A program made the position numbers and the translations under genes. DNA of 5,900 nt from UBA10107 sp964572885 (lineage in GTDB: Archaea > Nanobdellota > Nanobdellia > Woesearchaeales > UBA10107), in NCBI GenBank assembly GCA_964572885.1, contig CAZNFC010000045.1, positions 1 through 5,900 of the forward strand, given 5' to 3'. Below are positions 1-4,663 of this stretch, piece by piece. Below the pieces are notes generated by a model. That model was given only the letters and a program-made list of their open reading frames with translations. It ran no database searches and was not told the DNA's origin. The first letter of the stretch is position 1; each line of letters opens with the position of its first letter.

Positions 1-195
1 GTCTGCAGGAGAGATCCTTTCGATTGCTCTTCCTGTAGTTGCTGCAGAAAATGTATCGCTTAACGCCTGTACAGGATTTGATACGACAGATAACGGAGCT
101 TCAGAAGTGACCATGCCGACTTCATAAATCAAAGAAGCTGAAAGTATCCCTAATGTGAATATCAATGCATATAACGCTATATTTCTTAATTCCAT
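1..195 (-). CDS. N-terminal part of a membrane-anchored or secreted protein (partial, cut by left edge)
   Basis: An open frame of 65 codons runs from the ATG at 195-193 off the left edge with no stop; an in-frame TGA just upstream (201-199) makes this the first possible Met. Residues about 5-24 (NIALYALIFTLGILSASLIY) form one hydrophobic helix after a very short N-terminus (MELR), so the protein is probably a signal-anchor or exported protein with its bulk outside. Residues 25-65 are polar, rich in Ser, Ala, Thr and Val, like a linker, and end in ERISPAD at the edge. It starts 33 bp after the stop of the gene at 229-834 on the same strand, so the two are probably co-transcribed. A GGGTG stretch lies about 20 nt before the ATG, too far for a normal Shine-Dalgarno site. 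The beginning faintly recalls membrane-anchored signal-peptidase-like proteins of DPANN archaea, but no catalytic part is visible and I assign no function. Confidence 0.7.
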   Translation of the reverse strand, partial: MELRNIALYALIFTLGILSASLIYEVGMVTSEAPLSVVSNPVQALSDTFSAATTGRAIERISPAD

Positions 196-228
196 CTTTC
201 ATTCTGTCTAAGAACACCCTGATGATAA

Positions 229-834
229 TTATTTAGTGAAAAAATCTTTATTTGCTTCGAATGCTTCCCTGTTCTTTTTCCTGAATTCACGCGATAATTC
301 ATTTGCACCAACTTCATGTGCATAAGCGATTCTTCCGCCGTAATTCGCAGGTTTAAGGGTAGCTATGTGTCTTCCTGAATATATGACGCTCTTTTCTCCG
401 ACTTTAAGCAATCCGCTCGGTTCAACATGGCCGCTAAGTTTTTGAAATACAGTGAAATTTACTGTAGTTTCAGGACCGATAGGTATGTGATATTGAAGTG
501 ATTCGTCTTCTCTTACTAATGAACCATTTTCCAGGTTTTCTGCAACCATATCAAGCAATTCCATCGCGTATTTTCTGTTAGGTGTTTTTGAGAGAAGCAA
601 TCTTGCGACTTCAGCTAATGAGATAGTATGCACAGAATGTCCGCTTATCGAATCATAAACCGTCACAGCCTGATTATTAGGGGACACATGGAAAATGCCG
701 TTATTGCAGGCATAAGCGGATAATATCTTTCTGTCATCTCCGGGCTTAACTGTAAGAATCTTCCCTGTTTCCGGATTTAAGGCTAAAATCTGTCTTTTAG
801 TAGCCAGTACAATATTCCTTAGGTCTTTGCTCAT
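229..834 (-). CDS. Hypothetical protein with PQQ/propeller-like short repeats (201 aa)
   Basis: The frame is open back to 945, but I choose the ATG at 834-832. The upstream extension would be a hydrophobic, Leu/Phe/Tyr-rich stretch covering a good TATA/BRE promoter, and that promoter lies about 28 bp before this ATG. The 201-residue product has two segments that resemble blades of PQQ-type beta-propellers: residues 6-29, with RQILALNPETGKIL, and 40-72, with AVTVYDSISGHSVHTISL. A third, weaker beta segment is at about 142-172. Between them lies a helical part (73-103, with KYAMELLDMVAENLENG). The C-terminus (178-201) is a charged helix rich in Arg, Lys and Glu. There is no signal peptide or membrane helix with this start, so a cytoplasmic location is expected. 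Two or three blades cannot close a propeller, so the likeness may reflect only beta-hairpin composition. It leads a probable operon with the partial membrane gene downstream. Function unknown. Confidence 0.78.
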   Translation of the reverse strand: MSKDLRNIVLATKRQILALNPETGKILTVKPGDDRKILSAYACNNGIFHVSPNNQAVTVYDSISGHSVHTISLAEVARLLLSKTPNRKYAMELLDMVAENLENGSLVREDESLQYHIPIGPETTVNFTVFQKLSGHVEPSGLLKVGEKSVIYSGRHIATLKPANYGGRIAYAHEVGANELSREFRKKNREAFEANKDFFTK

Positions 835-857
835 AGAGTATAAGTATCTATTACCCC

Positions 858-872
858 TATTTAAAGCTTTCG
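858..872 (-). promoter_or_regulatory. Archaeal BRE/TATA promoter of the 834-229 gene (leaderless)
   Basis: On the minus strand the sequence reads CGAAAGCTTTAAATA: a purine-rich BRE followed by a TATA box. The TATA centre is about 28 bp before the ATG at 834. Archaeal transcription starts roughly 25 bp past the TATA centre, so the mRNA would begin at or next to the start codon. The element closely matches the psmB promoter (CGAAACCTTTATAAA). Confidence 0.6.
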
Positions 873-900
873 TTTTATAACTACTCAAGAATAGTAACAT

Positions 901-914
901 AAAGCGTAAATATA
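901..914 (+). promoter_or_regulatory. Archaeal BRE/TATA promoter of the 936-1307 gene (leaderless)
   Basis: The plus strand reads AAAGCGTAAATATA: a BRE-like AAAGCG followed by an AT-only TATA box. Its centre is about 25 bp before the ATG at 936, which fits leaderless transcription. It stands back to back with the promoter at 858-872, so both divergent genes are served from a 101 bp gap. Confidence 0.55.
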
Positions 915-935
915 ACTTATTTAGAAGCAGATAAA

Positions 936-1307
936 ATGAAAGCAAAAGAAAGACGAAAATACGAAAATTTGGGCTATATGGCAGCTTCTGTTGCTTCGGG
1001 ACTTATACTTGTAGCTGCGCTTACAGTTTCAAGGCATAAACCGCATCAATCTGCAAGTATTTTTACAGGAACTTTTGTAAGCGGGTATCATCATGACGGC
1101 ACATACACTTTCGAGCTTAAGACAGAAAGCGGGACTACAAAAGCATTTGATATTCAAGAAAAAAATGCAGAAACTCTAGAGAGTAAAGTTGCGAACTGCA
1201 GAAATCCTGTTACGGCCATCACAACTTTTGTTTCAAGTGATATGGGCCCAGAAACTTATAAATTAAAATCAATCCAGATAGGATCAAAGACATATACTAT
1301 AGAATGA
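936..1307 (+). CDS. Small membrane-anchored protein with beta-rich outer domain (123 aa), function unknown
   Basis: The ATG at 936 is the first in frame after a well-placed TATA box; the TGA is at 1305-1307. The N-terminus (KAKERRKYE) is strongly basic and is followed by a single hydrophobic helix at about residues 12-32 (LGYMAASVASGLILVAALTV). By the positive-inside rule the N-terminus is cytoplasmic and residues 35-123 lie outside. The outer part is predicted beta-rich: GTFVSGYHHDGTYTFELKT, then TKAFDIQ, ITTFV and SIQIGSKTYTIE. This alternation would suit a small OB-like or other beta-barrel. There is one Cys (C88) and no recognised enzyme motif. The gene is divergent from the 834-229 gene and convergent with fttA, with 1 bp between the stop codons. 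I do not recognise the family; the topology is inference from composition. Confidence 0.75.
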   Translation: MKAKERRKYENLGYMAASVASGLILVAALTVSRHKPHQSASIFTGTFVSGYHHDGTYTFELKTESGTTKAFDIQEKNAETLESKVANCRNPVTAITTFVSSDMGPETYKLKSIQIGSKTYTIE

Positions 1308-1308
1308 T

Positions 1309-3201
1309 TTATTTCAATCTTGTGGTCTCTAAGTTCTTAGGCGCAATCGTCTCTATCTTGAATTCTTTGTGTATTGAACTTGCTAAATCTAAACATCTTG
1401 AAGCCTCTCCGTGATTCACGATGACTTTCTTAGGATGAGGATCGCAGTCATTTATGAAATTCATCAAAGCATTCCTGTCAGCATGCCCTGAGACTTCAAT
1501 CTTTGAGACTTCCATATTTACTTTTAGAATTTCCTGTTTCTGCCCTTTTGCGAATGAGATCTCTTTTTCTCCTCCCTGCACTCTTCTTCCAAGAGAACCT
1601 TCTCCCTGATAAGAAGAAAACACCAGCAAATTCTTTGGATTTTCAGCGAGCCCTTTGAAATATTCTACAGAACTTCCGCCGACTAACATTCCTGATGTCG
1701 CTAAGATGACACAAGGTCCTTCGTTGTCAATTATATCTTTTCTTTCTTTTGAGCTTCCTACTCTCTTGAATATTGGATTAAGGAAAGGATTAGTATCTCT
1801 ATTAAGAAGTCTTTTTCTCAATGATGCTGTGAAATATTCAGGATATGCCGTATGTATCGCTGTCATTTCCCATACCATTCCATCAATATAGACAGGAATC
1901 TCTTTCATCTTTCCAGCTTTTACTAATTTTTCAACAAGAAGCATCACGTCCTGAGCTCTTCCAGTTCCAAGAACAGGAATCAAGACTTTTCCTCCTCTTT
2001 CAGCTGTCTGTTTGATCAATTCAGATAATTTCTCATCTGCAGCTTTTTCATTCTCTTTGACATTCATCTTTCCGCCGTATGTCGCCTCAAGCATCATAGT
2101 TTCCATTCTTGGGAATCTTGTTGCAGTCGCATCAAACATCTGCGAATTTCCGTAATTGATGTCTCCTGTATAAAGGAAATTATGAAGTCCGTTTCCTATA
2201 TGAAGATGCGCCATCGCGCTTCCTAAGATATGTCCTGCGTTGTACAATGTCAATCTTACGTCAGGAGTTATGTCTGTCACTTCTTCATATTCCAAGACAA
2301 CAACATTCTTTACCATCTTCTTTATGTCGTCCATATCATAAGGAGGTTCTTTTCCTTCTGCTCTTGCGATCTTTACGACATCTAACTGCGATAATGCTCC
2401 TATATCTCTTGTAGGAGCGGTGCAATAGACAGGACCGTCATATCCCATCTTGAACAAGAACGGAACTAAACCTATATGGTCAATGTGAGCATGAGTAACA
2501 ACAACAGCATCTAATTCATCGATCTTGAATTCAGGAGCTTCAAGATAAGGATATTCTTCTGAACCTCTTCCGGCCACATTTATTCCGCAGTCAAGAAGAA
2601 CTCTTGATTCGGGAGTCTGCAATAAGATGCAGCTTCTTCCGACTTCTCTTGCGCATCCTAAATAAGTTATTCTTACCCATTCATTCGCTCTTCCTCTTAT
2701 CCAGCCATCATATATCCTGTGTCCTATCCTGTCGAGGAATTTTCTTCTTTCTTCTGAATTTGCATACAATAATGCTTTGATATCATCGACTATCTGGGAT
2801 TTTATCACAGTTGCTCTTGTTATAGAAGGAGTCCACATCGTCTTTTCTTTTATTTGCTTCAGGACTTCTCCCTGTTTTCCTATCGCAGCTCCTGGTTTCT
2901 CAACTTCTATAGTGACTACAGATCTTGCTTTCTCGAAGAACAGGCTGTTTAATCCTGCTTCTTCATCAAACATCTTAGTGATCAATTCTTTGGCTTTTTC
3001 CTCTTCCAGCAGAATATTAGGATCAGCCCTCAATTCAATTCTTTTTTTTACTGCATCAACTGCGCCTTTTACTGTTCCTTTATTATCGAGAAAGAACTCT
3101 CTATCTTTAGTATAAAGTACAATGTTTGCAGCTTCAAAAGCTGAATCACTTATCTTGCCATCAGGCAAGACTTTTAATATTTCCTTTATGATTTCATTCA
3201 T
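1309..3201 (-). CDS. fttA: Transcription termination factor FttA / aCPSF1, KH-domain beta-CASP ribonuclease (630 aa)
   Basis: This is a full-length member of the archaeal CPSF73-like family, usually about 630-640 aa. The family cleaves nascent RNA and terminates transcription by RNA polymerase. Domains in order: two KH domains (about 1-70 and 71-140; the second has the GxxG loop GKQG at 108-111), a metallo-beta-lactamase fold, an inserted beta-CASP domain (about 385-550), and the C-terminal end of the lactamase fold. The two-metal site is complete: D204 in LLDCGIN, H237/H239/D241/H242 in THAHIDHIG, H324 in GHILGS and D347 in YTGDIN. The beta-CASP motifs are E372 (EATYGG), H573 (SGHADR) and H597 (VNHGE). 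It starts 28 bp after psmB on the same strand, and the gap has only a weak GGGG-containing candidate ribosome site, so the two are probably one operon. psmB-fttA adjacency recurs in other archaea, as I recall. Family members act as dimers. The identification is very secure. Confidence 0.97.
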   Translation of the reverse strand: MNEIIKEILKVLPDGKISDSAFEAANIVLYTKDREFFLDNKGTVKGAVDAVKKRIELRADPNILLEEEKAKELITKMFDEEAGLNSLFFEKARSVVTIEVEKPGAAIGKQGEVLKQIKEKTMWTPSITRATVIKSQIVDDIKALLYANSEERRKFLDRIGHRIYDGWIRGRANEWVRITYLGCAREVGRSCILLQTPESRVLLDCGINVAGRGSEEYPYLEAPEFKIDELDAVVVTHAHIDHIGLVPFLFKMGYDGPVYCTAPTRDIGALSQLDVVKIARAEGKEPPYDMDDIKKMVKNVVVLEYEEVTDITPDVRLTLYNAGHILGSAMAHLHIGNGLHNFLYTGDINYGNSQMFDATATRFPRMETMMLEATYGGKMNVKENEKAADEKLSELIKQTAERGGKVLIPVLGTGRAQDVMLLVEKLVKAGKMKEIPVYIDGMVWEMTAIHTAYPEYFTASLRKRLLNRDTNPFLNPIFKRVGSSKERKDIIDNEGPCVILATSGMLVGGSSVEYFKGLAENPKNLLVFSSYQGEGSLGRRVQGGEKEISFAKGQKQEILKVNMEVSKIEVSGHADRNALMNFINDCDPHPKKVIVNHGEASRCLDLASSIHKEFKIETIAPKNLETTRLK

Positions 3202-3229
3202 TCTAATTTTTCCCCAAATGATTTGAGAA

Positions 3230-3868
3230 TTATAATTCAGCTTTCATAGTCAGATTTCCAGTGACTAATTTCTTCAAACCGTCTTTTGTGATCGTCCAGA
3301 CATCAAATCCTGAACCGGATGCATTATCTCTTAATTGAGCGGAATTTATCGCATCAACCGCAAGAGTCACTGCGTCATTTACAGATATTCCTTTCTTGTA
3401 TTTTGATTCTAATACACCATATGCGAATACGCTTCCTGAACCGTCTGAGACAAATTTATCGTGCTTCTTTATTGAGCCGTCAGGATTCACTTCATATAAG
3501 CTGAATCCATTAACATCTTTACCACCTACTAAGAAAGCAGCGATTGCCCAATCTCCCATCGTCCTTATGTTTCCATAATTTATTCCTGTAAGAAGATTTG
3601 CTGTTTCCTTTACTGTGACTTTCCTGTTAGTCCTTACTTCCAATAATTTAAGCTCTGCTCTCGCGATCTTTACGACTCTCTGGACCTCAGAAACCACTCC
3701 TGCTATCGTGACTGCGATATCATCGACTATAGGGATCACTTTGTCAACTTCCCTGTCTGCGATGAAGTTTCCTGCAGTCGCTCTCTTATCTGCTGCAAGC
3801 ACTATTCCATCAGAACATACTATTCCTATCGTTGTAGTTCCCGTCTTAAGCTTTTGATGTTCGCTCAT
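3230..3868 (-). CDS. psmB: 20S proteasome beta subunit (212 aa)
   Basis: This is the catalytic subunit of the archaeal 20S proteasome, an N-terminal nucleophile (Ntn) threonine protease of the cytoplasm. A 10-residue propeptide (MSEHQKLKTG) precedes TTTIGI, so autocleavage after G10 would expose T11 as catalytic Thr1. Numbering from Thr1, D27 is Asp17 and K43 is Lys33, the classic active-site pair. The conserved GSGS (143-146), YGVLES (150-155) and RDNASGSG (180-187) supply the remaining active-site residues. I55 matches position 45 (Ile in the Thermoplasma enzyme) and T31 and G57 match positions 21 and 47. This suggests a hydrophobic, chymotrypsin-like S1 pocket. Length is normal for the family. 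It is the first gene of the operon with fttA. No alpha subunit or PAN ATPase gene is in the window. Its promoter lies about 45 bp before the ATG, leaving a short leader of about 19 nt with no clear Shine-Dalgarno site. Confidence 0.97.
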   Translation of the reverse strand: MSEHQKLKTGTTTIGIVCSDGIVLAADKRATAGNFIADREVDKVIPIVDDIAVTIAGVVSEVQRVVKIARAELKLLEVRTNRKVTVKETANLLTGINYGNIRTMGDWAIAAFLVGGKDVNGFSLYEVNPDGSIKKHDKFVSDGSGSVFAYGVLESKYKKGISVNDAVTLAVDAINSAQLRDNASGSGFDVWTITKDGLKKLVTGNLTMKAEL

Positions 3869-3890
3869 TTTGATCAGAATTATCTCTAAT

Positions 3891-3906
3891 GTTAATTGAG
3901 ATTAAC
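3891..3906. repeat. Perfect inverted repeat GTTAAT-N4-ATTAAC, candidate operator of psmB
   Basis: The sequence GTTAATTGAGATTAAC has two perfect 6 bp arms around a 4 bp spacer. It lies between the psmB TATA box (3910-3917) and the expected psmB start point (about 3887), where a bound protein would block initiation. A further GTTAAT half-site is at 3929-3934, beside the promoter of the opposite gene. No regulator is visible in the window, and in AT-rich DNA such a repeat can arise by chance. Confidence 0.35.
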
Positions 3907-3909
3907 TGG

Positions 3910-3924
3910 TTTATAAAGGTTTCG
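3910..3924 (-). promoter_or_regulatory. BRE/TATA promoter of the psmB-fttA operon
   Basis: The minus strand reads CGAAACCTTTATAAA, a BRE followed by a TATA box, nearly the same as the promoter at 858-872. The TATA centre is about 45 bp before the psmB ATG, so transcription should begin near 3887 and leave a leader of about 19 nt. This is the only promoter in the window that predicts a leadered mRNA. Confidence 0.6.
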
Positions 3925-3928
3925 ATTG

Positions 3929-3942
3929 GTTAATTTTATAAA
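3929..3942 (+). promoter_or_regulatory. TATA promoter of the 3963-4337 gene (leaderless)
   Basis: TTTATAAA at 3935-3942 is centred about 25 bp before the ATG at 3963, the spacing of a leaderless archaeal promoter. The flanking GTTAAT at 3929-3934 occupies the BRE position but is a poor match to a purine-rich BRE. It is back to back with the psmB promoter, with only about 4 bp between the two BRE positions. Confidence 0.5.
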
Positions 3943-3962
3943 CAACCTCAAAAGCAAAATTT

Positions 3963-4337
3963 ATGCAAATGACACCAACAGCAGTAATGGAAAGAGAAGA
4001 CGCAATACCTGAAGCAGCTCCAGATAGAAAAACAGGTTATTTACTTCCTAAAAGAGCAACATATTATGGTTTTGGAATAGGCATGACTTTCGATTTTCAT
4101 ACAAGACTCACAAGCAAAGGACTTATGGCTATTTTTGACGGAATTGCTACTAAGGACAAAGATGGCAATAGAATACCTGGAACTTTCCCAAGTGGATTAT
4201 GCGGAAATTCTTTTGGTTCACACTCATCAGAATCATTGAGGGCATATCTGGCCAATAAAGGTGTTGATAATATTGAAGGTTTTATGCACTGCGTCGAGGC
4301 AAAGGCATACCACAGAAGTGATCTTTCCAGGATATAG
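3963..4337 (+). CDS. Hypothetical protein (124 aa), function unknown
   Basis: The ATG at 3963 is 25 bp from a TATA box and is preferred over the in-frame ATG at 3969; the TAG is at 4335-4337. The first 25 residues are polar, rich in Ala, Pro, Glu and Asp, and probably disordered. Residues 26-61 (with TYYGFGIGMTFDFH and GLMAIFDGIA) look like beta-strands and a helix. A loop with KDKDGNR and a Gly/Ser-rich segment (GLCGNSFGSHSSES, 78-91) precede a helix (SLRAYLANKG) and a His/Cys-containing C-terminus (FMHCVEAKAYHRSD). The His, Cys and Ser residues could suggest metal binding or catalysis, but no known motif is complete. There is no signal peptide or membrane helix. It is divergent from psmB and 35 bp before another small unknown gene. 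A frame on the opposite strand (4411-4097) overlaps it but has no promoter-like upstream region, so this strand is the better choice. Confidence 0.7.
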   Translation: MQMTPTAVMEREDAIPEAAPDRKTGYLLPKRATYYGFGIGMTFDFHTRLTSKGLMAIFDGIATKDKDGNRIPGTFPSGLCGNSFGSHSSESLRAYLANKGVDNIEGFMHCVEAKAYHRSDLSRI

Positions 4338-4351
4338 AAAGAAATAAATAT
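4336..4351 (+). promoter_or_regulatory. BRE/TATA promoter of the 4373-4663 gene (leaderless)
   Basis: A purine run (AGAAAG) is followed by AAATAAATAT, centred about 26 bp before the ATG at 4373. It starts inside the stop codon of the preceding gene. The 35 bp gap therefore has just the size of a leaderless promoter, suggesting that the downstream gene can be transcribed on its own. Confidence 0.45.
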
Positions 4352-4372
4352 CAATTCTAATCTGTTCTTGAA

Positions 4373-4663
4373 ATGACAGTTGACTATGTGCTTATCTTGG
4401 CAACTGAACAATACGCTTTAGTAAGCGTTTCAGGAGATGAATTCACCCAGCATATATTCAGGGAAGGAGGGCTCACTCTTGACAGAGTTTTAGATTATTT
4501 TGAATCAAAAGGAAACGAAATACAATTATTTTCTCCGGATAAAATTGATGATTTGAAAGCATTATGCATTAGATGGTCAGGAATCAATTCAAGAGCTTAT
4601 CAGTCGCTTTCTAATTATTCAATAGAATCATCACTCAGTAAGCCTTTGAGAACAGGACAGTGA
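4373..4663 (+). CDS. Small hypothetical protein (96 aa), function unknown
   Basis: The ATG at 4373 lies 26 bp past a TATA-like element; the TGA is at 4661-4663. The predicted order is a beta-strand pair (VDYVLILATEQYALVSVSG), a helix (LTLDRVLDYFESKGN), a short strand (EIQLFS), a helix (DKIDDLKALCIRWSG) and a polar, Ser-rich tail. This is a compact alpha/beta cytoplasmic protein with no membrane segment. The last nine codons (residues 88-96) and the stop lie within the 29 bp that run antisense to the end of proS, so the tail composition there is tied to proS and may not be functional. No motif allows assignment to a family. The base composition and the promoter match its neighbours, which supports a real gene, but at this length the call is moderate. 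Confidence 0.68.
   Translation: MTVDYVLILATEQYALVSVSGDEFTQHIFREGGLTLDRVLDYFESKGNEIQLFSPDKIDDLKALCIRWSGINSRAYQSLSNYSIESSLSKPLRTGQ

Noticed and set aside
1..50. Repeated CTGCAG near the left edge
   Set aside because: Two 6-bp copies inside a coding region; too short and too few to be a meaningful repeat.
835..945. Extension of the 834-229 gene upstream to an ATG at 945
   Set aside because: The added 37 residues are low-complexity and hydrophobic, overlap the start of the divergent gene at 936, and cover the TATA/BRE promoter at 858-872. The ATG at 834 fits that promoter.
1655..3115. Plus-strand open frames within fttA (1655-1891 and 2777-3115)
   Set aside because: They are antisense to conserved beta-CASP and KH coding sequence and have no promoter. 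Their Ser/Leu/Phe-rich products are typical shadow translations.
3227..3238. Perfect palindrome GAATTATAATTC at the end of psmB, as a terminator or binding site
   Set aside because: It has no loop, is AT-only inside and is not followed by a T-tract on the psmB strand. It lies across the psmB stop in a likely operon, where termination is not expected.
3319..3857. Plus-strand open frames within psmB
   Set aside because: They are antisense to highly conserved proteasome sequence, overlap one another in different frames, and lack recognisable protein features.
4097..4411. Minus-strand open frame opposite the two small plus-strand genes
   Set aside because: It has no promoter-like element upstream of 4411, and the plus-strand frames have well-placed TATA boxes. 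Some doubt remains because all these frames are short.
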